From NCBI GenBank assembly GCA_016650435.1, contig JAENVT010000586.1, positions 1-10,616 on the forward strand: a stretch of 10,616 nucleotides of DNA. The letters run 5' to 3'. Of the stretch, positions 1-6,598 are shown in pieces; the stretch's first letter is position 1; the number at the start of each line of letters is the position of its first letter. Made by a program: the position numbers and the translations under genes. The stretch is from Ilumatobacteraceae bacterium. Lineage in GTDB: Bacteria; Actinomycetota; Acidimicrobiia; Acidimicrobiales; Ilumatobacteraceae. A model generated the notes under the pieces. It made no database searches. It was not told the origin of the DNA and saw nothing but the letters and a program-made list of their open reading frames with translations.

Positions 1-905
1 CATATCCCTTCGCCGATTGCCCACTCGGCTTGGCCACAATCCACGACCGACCCTTGCAAGAACACGCTCGTATCGGGCAGCGCGGTCTTGACCGACCGAC
101 AGACATCGATGTTGAAGCCGGTCGGCTCGTGGAAGTCGGGTCGTGTCTTCTCCGCCGAGTAGATCGATCCGCGCACCACGACGACGTAGTCGATCCCCGC
201 GGCGACGAGGTTTGTGGCGATCTCCGGCGCGGTCTCAGGAGTCATCCCTGCCCACGGCGCCAACTCATCGCAGCACAACCGCAGACCGAGCAGCGGAGTG
301 TGCTGGCGTGCGGCTGAGATCACTTGACGTGCGAACAGCAGCTTGTCGTGACCCCACGGATCATCGCGGTGGTTGGTCAAGCCCGACATGAATTGGCGCA
401 CCAGGCTGTGCTGCCCGGCGTTGATCTCGACTCCATCGCATCCGGCACCGATCGCTAGCTGGGTGGCGGAGGCGAAACCAGCGATCACGTCCTCGATGTC
501 GACCGCTTCCATCCATTTCGGTGTCTCGCGGCTGTTGACCTCGGGGACCCTGGATGGAGCCCACAACGGGAGCTGGCTGTAGGCACTGCTGCCTTGTCCA
601 CCGGCATGATCGAGCGATGCGATCACCAGGCACAAGTGCTGGTGGCATGCCTCGGCGATTTGCGTCCAACCCGCTGCGCACCGACTAGCCAGCGGCGCTC
701 GCTCGTACGGCCAGTCGCTGTCGTGCACACTCGCGCCCTCCGTCACGACGATGCCGCAGCCGCCGGCGGCGCGCCTCGTGTAGTACGCCGTGTGCCGCGA
801 CGTGAAGCAGCGGTCGTCGTTGCCGAGGTTGGTGACATGCGGGCCGAACATCACCCGGCTCGGTGCCTCGCGCGGGCCCAGCACAAGAGAGTTCAACAGC
901 TCCAT
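1..905 (-). CDS. Old Yellow Enzyme/FadH-type flavin oxidoreductase, mycofactocin-associated (3' end missing)
   Basis: The frame is open for 301 codons from an ATG at 905 to the window edge, with no stop, so the C-terminus is missing. It reads as the FMN-binding TIM barrel of the OYE / 2,4-dienoyl-CoA reductase family. Visible are an N-terminal LGPREAPSRVMFGPH, IASLDHAGGQ (94-103) in place of the FadH-type NHAGRQ, and CDGVEINAGQHSLVRQFMSG (156-175), where FadH has DGVEIHAAHGYLLNQFLSP. The NAGQHSLVRQF variant is what I associate with the OYE-like families found next to mycofactocin genes. Whether it is the one-domain form or carries a C-terminal 4Fe-4S/FAD/NADPH part cannot be seen. The start overlaps the stop of the upstream gene (TGATG), so it should be translationally coupled and part of the mft operon. 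Family call strong; substrate and link to mycofactocin redox chemistry are inferred. Confidence 0.88.
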   Translation of the reverse strand, partial: MELLNSLVLGPREAPSRVMFGPHVTNLGNDDRCFTSRHTAYYTRRAAGGCGIVVTEGASVHDSDWPYERAPLASRCAAGWTQIAEACHQHLCLVIASLDHAGGQGSSAYSQLPLWAPSRVPEVNSRETPKWMEAVDIEDVIAGFASATQLAIGAGCDGVEINAGQHSLVRQFMSGLTNHRDDPWGHDKLLFARQVISAARQHTPLLGLRLCCDELAPWAGMTPETAPEIATNLVAAGIDYVVVVRGSIYSAEKTRPDFHEPTGFNIDVCRSVKTALPDTSVFLQGSVVDCGQAEWAIGEGI

Positions 906-2383
906 CACACGCTCGACTCTTGCAACGAGTGGCGTCGCTCACCTAACTGGCCGGCCCAGCGCCAGACGAGCCAGATGCCGAGAGTCATCGTGATCGGATC
1001 GGTTGTCGCTCTGAACCTGAACTGTTCGCCGAGTTCGAACAGAACGCCGACTGCGAGGTTCCAGCCGACGATCATTGCCGCGACCACCTCGACCTCGATC
1101 CACCGCGAGGAGACGCGGTGCCGGAGCCGTCGCCACGCGGCCCGGATGCCCGCACCAATCACCAGCAGCGTTGCCAAAGCCTGGAGAAGCGACAGATGTT
1201 GGGGCACATCAATTGCGCCGAACGGTTCCGAGCCGAAACGTATCGACGGAAGTGTCAACGGCAGGCCGAGCTGGGCGATGCGATACACGGGACGCAGCGC
1301 GTCGTACAGCGATGAGGTCGGCAACAATGGTGGCGGTGCCTCCATCACCCAGGCGCGCATGGCCCACCATCGGCCCTCGAGGTACAACGAGGGGTGATGG
1401 GTGATCACCCACATGGCGTCGTCGCCTGCGATGTCGAAGATCGGCAGGAAGCACTCGGCGTTGAAGTTGGGGAGTGCTTCGGGACCGGGCCGGATGACGA
1501 GCGATGTCGCCGGGTGCCTGTGCTGAGTGACGCACTCACCGACATAGGGCTCGTAGCTGCTGAAGGACGAGAAGCCACTGGGGAACGCCGCCGTGATCTC
1601 GGAGATGTCACCGGCCGCGGCCCAGTCGGAAAGTTGCTCGTCGGTCGCGACGGGCACGACGGCGCGCTGCAGGTTCATCCCGAACCAACTCGACAACGTC
1701 GGGCGATTGAACATCACCTCGTTCTTGATCATCCAGCCGCCGATCAGCAGCGCGGGGATCAGCACGGTCGCGGCTACGGCGCGCCGGTCGACCGTCCGGC
1801 GCACGACCCACCACGACGAGGTCAACAACAACGCCAGCCACACCGGGTGGAAGACGGTGCGCGTCATCACGATTGCCGAACCAACAGCGGCGAGACTGAT
1901 CAGGGTGAAGCGCGGTGATCGTGGCCGGGCGACCACGAGCCACAGCACGGCAATGAGGCCGCACGTCGTCGGCAGTTCGTACGTCGGCGTGAACGCACTG
2001 GCGAAGACCTGCGGATCGAGCATGGCCAGTGTCGCCAGCACTGCGCCAAGCACAGGTCGGGCGAACAAGCGTGCCAGCATCGACGCAAGCATCGCCACAC
2101 TGAGCACTCCGAATGCGAATTGAACCAGTTGCAGGCTGATGGCATCGGGAAGTGGAGACCAGGCCAGCACTGCGCCGACGAGCAGGTTCCACAGTGGTGG
2201 CTGGATGTGCAGATGCCAAACGCTGCCGAGCGGGTCGCTGCGCAATGTGTCTCTTGGGATCAGTTGCCAGGCGATGTCGAGGTACTGCGTCGAGAAGCGC
2301 TGCCCCGTGGCACACAGCAGCAGGTAGATCGCCGTCCACGCTCCCGCTGCGATGATTGCGGGCCTGGCGAGCAGTTGTTTCAT
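905..2383 (-). CDS. Polytopic membrane protein, GT-C glycosyltransferase-like
   Basis: This 492-aa protein has roughly nine or ten hydrophobic segments: near residues 8-26, 64-76, 84-106, 111-122, 140-152, 160-190 (two), 202-218, and three near the C-terminus. A soluble loop lies at about 225-390. The first outer loop has an acidic residue (YLDIAW, D36) and a HIQPPLWNLL segment (59-68). Both resemble the GT-C/PMT/ArnT style of polyprenyl-phosphate-sugar transferase, but I cannot assign a sugar or acceptor. The ATG at 2383 overlaps the preceding gene's stop as ATGA, and no Shine-Dalgarno is visible, so coupling to the PlsY-like gene is likely. The frame stays open upstream to a TTG at 2971, but that stretch is PlsY-like coding in another frame and is not part of this protein. 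It could also be a membrane protein without transferase activity. Location inside an mft operon makes glycan or lipid tailoring tempting, but that is inference. Confidence 0.75.
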   Translation of the reverse strand: MKQLLARPAIIAAGAWTAIYLLLCATGQRFSTQYLDIAWQLIPRDTLRSDPLGSVWHLHIQPPLWNLLVGAVLAWSPLPDAISLQLVQFAFGVLSVAMLASMLARLFARPVLGAVLATLAMLDPQVFASAFTPTYELPTTCGLIAVLWLVVARPRSPRFTLISLAAVGSAIVMTRTVFHPVWLALLLTSSWWVVRRTVDRRAVAATVLIPALLIGGWMIKNEVMFNRPTLSSWFGMNLQRAVVPVATDEQLSDWAAAGDISEITAAFPSGFSSFSSYEPYVGECVTQHRHPATSLVIRPGPEALPNFNAECFLPIFDIAGDDAMWVITHHPSLYLEGRWWAMRAWVMEAPPPLLPTSSLYDALRPVYRIAQLGLPLTLPSIRFGSEPFGAIDVPQHLSLLQALATLLVIGAGIRAAWRRLRHRVSSRWIEVEVVAAMIVGWNLAVGVLFELGEQFRFRATTDPITMTLGIWLVWRWAGQLGERRHSLQESSV

Positions 2384-2919
2384 CGGCTGTTGGCCGACAA
2401 CTCTCGCCGACCGATCAACCGTTTGATGTTGTCGATGTGACGCACGAGTACCAGCGCACAGAGCGCGATGACGTAGACGATCTCCCAGGCGGGCACGCCC
2501 AAGATCGCGATGCCGATCGGTAGTCCTACAGTGATCACCAGCGAGGCCAACGACGCCTTGCCGGTGATCTGGCGCACGATCAACCACACGACTAGGAGGG
2601 CGACCGACGTCAGCGGGTGCAGCGTCAGCATGGCTCCGCCCATCGTGGCGACGCCCTTGCCACCGCGGAACTTGCGCGTTGCCGGGAACATGTGGCCCAG
2701 CACGGACGCCGATACCAAGACGTACGCGCCGGGCCGGGTATCGAGACCCAGCCCGACCAACACCGGCAGTGCACCTTTGATGGCGTCGAGCACGAAGACC
2801 AACGCGCCCCACCTGGTGCCCAGGACCCGAGCGACGTTCGACGCACCAGGATTTCCCGAGCCCTGCGCCAAGATGTCGACTCCCCGCGAGCGGGCGACCA
2901 TCGCGGCACTGGGAAACAT
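2380..2919 (-). CDS. plsY: PlsY-family glycerol-3-phosphate acyltransferase-like membrane protein
   Basis: PlsY moves an acyl group from acyl-phosphate to glycerol-3-phosphate at the membrane, the first step of phospholipid synthesis. Motifs seen are GSGNPGASNV (near residue 20), LDAIKG (near 45) and GHMFPATRKFRGGKGVAT (near 75-91), the three conserved PlsY loops, with hydrophobic helices between them. The coordinates use the first ATG and give 179 aa, short for the family (about 200). The same frame continues upstream as hydrophobic sequence ending LVPLAYLVG, which matches the usual first helix, until a TGA at 2970-2968. That stretch has no ATG, GTG or TTG. The true start may be an ATC at 2964 (194 aa), or the 5' end may be frameshifted. 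The gene ends in an ATGA overlap with the GT-C-like gene. It follows mftC by 44-89 bases, depending on start. It may be the housekeeping PlsY or a paralog serving the mft operon. Confidence 0.82.
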   Translation of the reverse strand: MFPSAAMVARSRGVDILAQGSGNPGASNVARVLGTRWGALVFVLDAIKGALPVLVGLGLDTRPGAYVLVSASVLGHMFPATRKFRGGKGVATMGGAMLTLHPLTSVALLVVWLIVRQITGKASLASLVITVGLPIGIAILGVPAWEIVYVIALCALVLVRHIDNIKRLIGRRELSANSR

Positions 2920-2961
2920 GCCGACCAGGTATGCCAGAGGAACGAGCGCGAATGCAACGGC

Positions 2962-2975
2962 GATCCGTCAACCTT
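2962..2975 (-). promoter_or_regulatory. Possible Shine-Dalgarno plus non-canonical ATC start for the PlsY-like gene
   Basis: On the minus strand an AAGG (2975-2972) lies 7 nt before an ATC codon (2964-2962) in the PlsY frame, an ideal ribosome-binding spacing. Starting there restores the missing first membrane helix. The downstream ATG at 2919 has no comparable site. ATC is a rare but allowed start in the bacterial code. The alternative is a one-base error or mutation: removing one G from CGG at 2967-2965 would join a TTG at 2971 to the PlsY frame, though with AAGG directly abutting that TTG. Confidence 0.35.
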
Positions 2976-2984
2976 ACGGCAGCT

Positions 2985-3035
2985 CGAACTTTGTCGTTGG
3001 GAGGGCGGTCAGCGACCCGACAGCGACAAAGTTCG
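2985..3035. repeat. Perfect 12-bp inverted repeat around the mftC stop codon
   Basis: The arms are CGAACTTTGTCG (2985-2996) and CGACAAAGTTCG (3024-3035), an exact reverse-complement pair separated by 27 bases. The interior TTGGG (2997-3001) and CCCGA (3016-3020) can extend the stem past a 3-base bulge. The mftC stop (3011-3009) falls in the loop. No run of T follows on either strand, so it is not a textbook intrinsic terminator. As RNA it could stabilise the upstream mftABC message, mark a processing site, or shield the following ribosome-binding site, which begins ten bases after the stem. Function is inferred. Confidence 0.7.
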
Positions 3036-4145
3036 GAGAGGTCGCGAGTGGTCCAGCGAGGGGCGCGGGGTCAGCTCGACCCGCACCGCGCCGAGTACAG
3101 CGTCTGCTTCGCCATGAACGCACTCCGGGTCGGGCCCGTCGAGCGGCAATCCGGTGAAGAACTTCGCTGCCATGCACCCGCCCTGACAGGCGTCGTAGCT
3201 GCCACAGCTCGCGCAGGCTCCAGCCGATTGTGGTGTGCGCAGCTCGAGGAACAAGTCGCTGTGCTTCCACACGTTGGCGAAGCCACCGGGGTCGCGCACC
3301 GATCCTGCCTTGAACTGATCGTGGATCACGAAGGGGCACGCGTAGACATCGCCGACGGGGTCGATCAGGCACACGACTCGCCCTGCTCCGCACATGTTCA
3401 GTCCCGGGAGGCTTTCGCCCAAGGCGTTGAGATGGAAGAAGGAATCGCCGGTCAGCACAGTGTCGCCCTTGGCCAGCAGCCACTCGTAGATCTGGCGCTG
3501 CTGGGCGTTGGTTGGATGCAGGTCGTGCCAGCTGTCGACGCCTCGGCCACTTGGCCTCAATCGGGTGATCCGGAGTTGCGCGCCGTACGAGTCGGCGAGA
3601 TCCTTGAACCGGTCGAGTTGATCGACGTTGTGACGAGTGACGACAACGCTGATCTTGAACGGCCCGAACTCGGCTGCAGCGAGGATGTCCATCGCCCGGC
3701 GGGCGACCGCGTACGAACCGTCGCCGCGCAGTGGGTCGTTGGTGGCGGCGTCGATACCGTCGAGGCTGATCTGTATGTCGAGGTAGTCCATCGCTGCCAG
3801 CCGTCGCGCCGTTGCGGCGTCGAGGTAGGTGCCGTTGGTCGAGAATTTCACACCGATGCCGGCCCCACCATCCGGCGGATTGATTGCGTAGTCGACGAGC
3901 TCGAAGAAGTCGCGGCGAATCATCGGCTCGCCGCCGCCAATGTTGATGTAGAAGACCTGTAGATCGCGCAGCTCGTCGAGGACGCACTTTGACTCGGCAG
4001 TGGTCAGTTCGCGGGGGTCGCGTCGACCGCTGGACGACAGGCAGTGCACGCATTGCAGATTGCACGCGTACGTCAGCTCCCACGTCAGGCAGATGGGGGC
4101 GTCGAGCCCGCCTTTCAGTTGCTCAACCAGCGACTGGGCGCTCAC
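3009..4145 (-). CDS. mftC: Mycofactocin radical SAM maturase MftC
   Basis: MftC acts on the C-terminal Val-Tyr of MftA, oxidatively decarboxylating the tyrosine and then cross-linking Val to Tyr, with MftB holding the peptide. The 378-aa protein has the radical SAM cluster motif C28-x3-C32-x2-C35 (ACNLQCVHC), GGEP at 71-74 for SAM binding, and STNGTYLD and QISLDGID barrel strands. Its SPASM region binds auxiliary Fe-S clusters: C252, C259, C270, the C311-x2-C314-x5-C320-x3-C324 run, and C342. Length is normal for the family. The GTG at 4145 is chosen because a GGAG lies 7 nt upstream and the protein then begins just ahead of the typical LVEQLKGGLDAP. An open extension to 4268 runs through mftB in another frame and looks non-coding. 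The gene overlaps mftB by 23 nt. All key cysteines are present, so it should be active. Confidence 0.96.
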   Translation of the reverse strand: MSAQSLVEQLKGGLDAPICLTWELTYACNLQCVHCLSSSGRRDPRELTTAESKCVLDELRDLQVFYINIGGGEPMIRRDFFELVDYAINPPDGGAGIGVKFSTNGTYLDAATARRLAAMDYLDIQISLDGIDAATNDPLRGDGSYAVARRAMDILAAAEFGPFKISVVVTRHNVDQLDRFKDLADSYGAQLRITRLRPSGRGVDSWHDLHPTNAQQRQIYEWLLAKGDTVLTGDSFFHLNALGESLPGLNMCGAGRVVCLIDPVGDVYACPFVIHDQFKAGSVRDPGGFANVWKHSDLFLELRTPQSAGACASCGSYDACQGGCMAAKFFTGLPLDGPDPECVHGEADAVLGAVRVELTPRPSLDHSRPLRTLSLSGR

Positions 4146-4416
4146 GGACGATCTCCGATTCGTTGAGTGTGGCGAAAGCCTTGGCAAACGACGGCCAACG
4201 CGATTCGGCGATACCGCACGCCTGCAGCGCCGCCGACAGCGATGGGTGGGCGGTGAGCTGCTGGGCAACCGCTACGACATCGCGGTGCTTCATGAACACG
4301 AGGCGCCGCGTGCCGTAGTGATAGGCAAGCGCGCCGAAGGGCTCAGGTCGCAGGGCGACCTGCGGATCGAGCTCCAGCGGTGTGTCGAGGAGCGACAAGC
4401 TCAGTACACGCCGCAC
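4123..4416 (-). CDS. mftB: Mycofactocin precursor peptide chaperone MftB
   Basis: MftB is a small PqqD-like RiPP recognition element that binds the MftA leader and delivers it to MftC. The 97-aa product carries the conserved VALRPEPFGALAYHYGTRRL block (residues 20-39), followed by a helical wing with VAQQLTAHPSLSAAL. No Shine-Dalgarno is evident. The GTG at 4416 lies inside the last codons of mftA. A TTG at 4398, two bases after the mftA stop, is the alternative and would give 91 aa starting MSLLDTPLEL. Either start implies translational coupling to mftA. The 3' end runs 23 nt into mftC and contains its ribosome-binding site. Identity is secure from the motif and the A-B-C order; only the start is uncertain. 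Confidence 0.93.
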   Translation of the reverse strand: MRRVLSLSLLDTPLELDPQVALRPEPFGALAYHYGTRRLVFMKHRDVVAVAQQLTAHPSLSAALQACGIAESRWPSFAKAFATLNESEIVRERPVAG

Positions 4417-4526
4417 ATGCCGTCGATCGAGATCTCCTCGATCAGAAGTTCTTCGTCGATGACTGCGTCGCGGGTTGGTTCGCCAGCTGCTTCGTCGCAA
4501 ACCTCGACAATCTTTTCGTTCTCCAT
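4401..4526 (-). CDS. mftA: Mycofactocin precursor peptide MftA
   Basis: This 41-residue gene ends in IDGMCGVY (34-41), the hallmark C-terminus of mycofactocin precursors. Val40-Tyr41 are the residues that MftC converts and that become the AHDP core after peptide cleavage. The leader is acidic and ends with an EELLIEEIS stretch that should dock on MftB. Besides the conserved Cys38 there is a second cysteine at position 10 in the leader. The ATG at 4526 is chosen because it gives the usual length, and because a -10-like TACGCT sits six bases upstream with no Shine-Dalgarno, consistent with a leaderless transcript. It is the first gene of the mft operon, directly followed by mftB. The gene is small and easily missed by automatic annotation. 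Confidence 0.96.
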   Translation of the reverse strand: MENEKIVEVCDEAAGEPTRDAVIDEELLIEEISIDGMCGVY

Positions 4527-4532
4527 GGGCCG

Positions 4533-4563
4533 AGCGTAGTGGTTGCCGATGGAAGGCGTTCAG
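4533..4563 (-). promoter_or_regulatory. Candidate leaderless promoter of the mft operon
   Basis: Reading the minus strand, TACGCT (4538-4533) fits the actinobacterial TANNNT -10 and ends six bases before the mftA ATG, so transcription would begin at or next to the A of the start codon. A weak -35-like CTGAAC (4563-4558) lies 19 bases further up. The lack of any AGG-rich ribosome site before mftA agrees with leaderless translation. The -35 is poor and the assignment is by eye. Confidence 0.45.
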
Positions 4564-4570
4564 CCGTGCA

Positions 4571-4582
4571 GCTAGTGTTAGC
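4571..4582. promoter_or_regulatory. Small dyad overlapping the likely helicase promoter
   Basis: GCTA-GTGT-TAGC is a 4+4 bp dyad in the 62-bp gap between mftA and the divergent helicase gene. It contains TAGTGT (4573-4578), a TANNNT-type -10 ending ten bases before the helicase GTG, which also has no Shine-Dalgarno. It could be an operator, a promoter, or chance. No TetR-type mftR gene is present in the window to bind it. Confidence 0.25.
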
Positions 4583-4588
4583 GACCCC

Positions 4589-6496
4589 GTGCACGCCGAC
4601 CTCTTCCCCGAACTTGCAGCTGAGCGCGACCACTTGACGTTCGCCAGACGGTGCCGCGACTTGATGATCCAACGATTCCGTGCCGTCGACCCGTCGGCGT
4701 CGGCCGACGAGATCACCTCTGAGTACGTCGAGGTGACCGTTGCCGAAGCATTGGAGGATCTGCAGAGTCCTGGGGCCGGCGACTTCTTCGGACGGATTAC
4801 CGACGATCACGCCGATCGCTGGTACATCGGGCGTCGGCACATCGAGGACGACGCCCACGATCCAGTCGTTGTCGACTGGCGAGCACCGATCGCTGCGCCG
4901 TTCTACCGGGCCACCGGTCTCGATCCGCTGGGCCTCAGCCATCGCCGCCGGTTCACGACGGTCGACGGCGATTTGTCGGCCTACCTCGACGAGCAGCTCG
5001 ACGATCCCGACTCGGTGACAGCCACGGGCGTGCCCGATCCGGTGCTGGCGGAGATCGGTGCAGCGCGCACGGGTGCGATGCGCGAAATCGTCGCCACGAT
5101 TCAGGCCGAACAAGATGTCGTCATCCGAGCGCCACTCGACCAATGTCTGGTCGTGCAGGGCGGGCCGGGCACTGGCAAGACAGCGGTCGGCCTGCACCGC
5201 GCCGCCTTCCTGCTGTTCGAGCATCGTCGTCGATTGGCTCGCAACGGAGTACTGGTCGTCGGACCGAGCTCGGTGTTCCTCGACTACATCGCCAACGTGT
5301 TGCCATCACTGGGCGAGCGGCTGGTGCAGCAACGAACGGCCCTCGACATCTGCGTGCCGAAGGTGGAGATCAGTGCCGTCGACGACGATGCCACGCGCCG
5401 GTGGAAAGGCGCGCCGGAGATGTTGGATCGGTTGGCCGAAGCCAGCGTTGGCCACATCGTCCGCCCGACAGAGGATCTGCGATTGCCTGTAGGGGCGAGA
5501 ACGCTGGCGATCAGCGCCGCCGAGTTCGCTGGCTGGGTCGACGAGGCGAGCGAAGGCGTCACCCCGGTCAACAAGCGACGCGACGGCTTGAAGGGTCTTG
5601 TACGACGCGAGCTGATGCGCCGTTCTGATCGCGACGACATATGGGAACGTTCGCCCCAGCTGCGTGCCGCCGTTGCAAAGGCGTGGCCCACGCAGCAACC
5701 GATTCGGATGGTCGACAAGCTGTTGCCGGGTCCGTCGGGCAAGCGCCGCAGGTGGTCCGTCGCCGATCAGTTCCTCGTGGACGAAGCCAACTCGATGCTC
5801 AACGGCACCCCGTTCACGTTCGGTCATGTCATCGTCGACGAGGCCCAAGATCACTCGGCTGTGTCGTTGCGAGTCATCGGGCGCCGCAGCCCGCAAGGGT
5901 CGATGACCATTCTCGGCGATCTCGCCCAATCCACCACACCCGCCGGGCAGCAGGATTGGAGCACCGCGCTCGGGCACATTCGGGCCAGCGCCGGTGAGGT
6001 AGCGGTGCTGACCATCGGCTACCGCGTCCCCGGCCCGATCCTCGAGTCGGCGAACCGGCTGCTGCCATATACCAACGTGTCGAGCGAACCAAGTCGCAGT
6101 GTCCGTCTCGAAGGCACGGCGCCTGTCGTTCGCCTCGCCGAGCCTGCCGACCTGGTCGATGCAGTGGCCAGAGAAGTTGCCGCGGTACGGCATAGGCATC
6201 ACAACACCGGCGTCGTTGCTCCCGCGGCGCTGCATCAAGCCATCGGCGAGGCGCTCGCGGCCCACGGTCTTCGGCTCGTCGATCACGTGCACGATCTCGC
6301 CTACACCGACGTTCCCGTGTTCACCGCCGAGGCGGTGAAGGGCCTCGAGTTCGACGGAGTGGTCGTCGTCAACGCCCATCAGATATTCGACGGTTCAGCT
6401 CTCGGAGCGCGCTTGCTCTACGTCGCGATGACGCGTGCCGTTCAGGTGTTGCACCTCGTCGGCGATGCGCCGCCCCCACCGCAACTCCAGCTATGA
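4589..6496 (+). CDS. helD: HelD-type UvrD/Rep-like ATPase (RNA polymerase recycling factor family)
   Basis: The 635-aa protein is a superfamily 1 ATPase of the HelD branch, whose studied members bind RNA polymerase and free it from stalled complexes. It has a short helical N-terminus (about 1-45), the FFGRI...WYIGRRHI...VVVDWRAPIAAPFY block typical of HelD, and REIVATIQAEQDVVIRAP ahead of Walker A GGPGTGKT (191-198, K197). It also has Walker B VDEAQD (416-421), TIGYRVP, VKGLEFD, and motif VI LYVAMTRA near the C-terminus. It is somewhat shorter than many actinobacterial HelD proteins, the N-terminal coiled coil and middle insert looking compact. The GTG at 4589 is used because earlier in-frame codons reach back into mftA on the other strand. 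No Shine-Dalgarno is seen, so it may be leaderless. It is divergent from mftA and convergent with the sigma factor module. No functional tie to mycofactocin is evident. Confidence 0.9.
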   Translation: MHADLFPELAAERDHLTFARRCRDLMIQRFRAVDPSASADEITSEYVEVTVAEALEDLQSPGAGDFFGRITDDHADRWYIGRRHIEDDAHDPVVVDWRAPIAAPFYRATGLDPLGLSHRRRFTTVDGDLSAYLDEQLDDPDSVTATGVPDPVLAEIGAARTGAMREIVATIQAEQDVVIRAPLDQCLVVQGGPGTGKTAVGLHRAAFLLFEHRRRLARNGVLVVGPSSVFLDYIANVLPSLGERLVQQRTALDICVPKVEISAVDDDATRRWKGAPEMLDRLAEASVGHIVRPTEDLRLPVGARTLAISAAEFAGWVDEASEGVTPVNKRRDGLKGLVRRELMRRSDRDDIWERSPQLRAAVAKAWPTQQPIRMVDKLLPGPSGKRRRWSVADQFLVDEANSMLNGTPFTFGHVIVDEAQDHSAVSLRVIGRRSPQGSMTILGDLAQSTTPAGQQDWSTALGHIRASAGEVAVLTIGYRVPGPILESANRLLPYTNVSSEPSRSVRLEGTAPVVRLAEPADLVDAVAREVAAVRHRHHNTGVVAPAALHQAIGEALAAHGLRLVDHVHDLAYTDVPVFTAEAVKGLEFDGVVVVNAHQIFDGSALGARLLYVAMTRAVQVLHLVGDAPPPPQLQL

Positions 6497-6502
6497 GACA
6501 GC

Positions 6503-6598
6503 GCGGCCCGATCCGTTGGGTGAGACGGCACGACGAAGTCGTACCGGTTCACGCGGCCCGACCCATTGGGTGACAACGACGAAGTCGTATCGGCTCAC
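6503..6598. repeat. Tandem pair of 46-50 bp palindromic units in a convergent gap
   Basis: Unit 1 (6503-6552) and unit 2 (6553-6598) both start GCGGCCCGA, continue TTGGGTGA, share ACGACGAAGTCGTA and end in TCAC. They differ by a 4-base gap and about six substitutions. Each can fold on the common core ACGAC-GAA-GTCGT flanked by GTGA/TCAC. Unit 2 also contains ACCCA-T-TGGGT, which would compete for the GTGA-side bases. The pair fills the whole space between two genes pointing at each other, and the last bases include the stop codon of the minus-strand gene. It could be a REP-like element or a duplicated bidirectional terminator. Confidence 0.75.
6520..6552. terminator. Possible bidirectional terminator hairpin between helD and the MDMPI-like gene
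   Basis: The fold is GTGA-(GA)-CGG-(C)-ACGAC, loop GAA, GTCGT-(A)-CCG-(GT)-TCAC: twelve Watson-Crick pairs plus a G-T wobble, starting 23 bases after the helicase stop. It lacks a T-run, so it resembles the T-poor hairpins often found at actinobacterial gene ends. Similarity of both units and symmetry would let it serve both strands. Termination is not shown by sequence alone. Confidence 0.4.

Noticed and set aside
594..1397. Long plus-strand open frame opposite the OYE and GT-C genes
   Set aside because: Low-complexity, Arg/Ser/Thr-rich product typical of high-GC antisense frames; the minus strand codes for recognisable proteins.
2384..2971. Upstream open extension of the GT-C-like membrane protein frame to a TTG at 2971
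   Set aside because: The added residues are arginine-rich and lie wholly over the PlsY motifs in another frame. The ATGA junction and the hydrophobic N-terminus at 2383 give a better start.
2985..3035. Intrinsic terminator after mftC
   Set aside because: No T-run follows the stem on either strand, the loop is long and the next gene follows closely, so a classic terminator is not supported.
2931..3962. Plus-strand open frame of 343 codons across mftC
   Set aside because: It mirrors mftC on the opposite strand, and its product shows no recognisable domain.
4475..4588. Earlier ATG for helD at 4475
   Set aside because: The extra 38 residues lie over mftA on the other strand and its promoter, and do not resemble a HelD N-terminus.
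5306..6379. Minus-strand open frame of 357 codons inside helD
   Set aside because: Shadow of the helicase; no motifs, and all helicase motifs read on the plus strand.
6503..6598. CRISPR or phage attachment site explanation for the repeated units
   Set aside because: Only two abutting copies with no spacers, and no cas, integrase or tRNA gene nearby.
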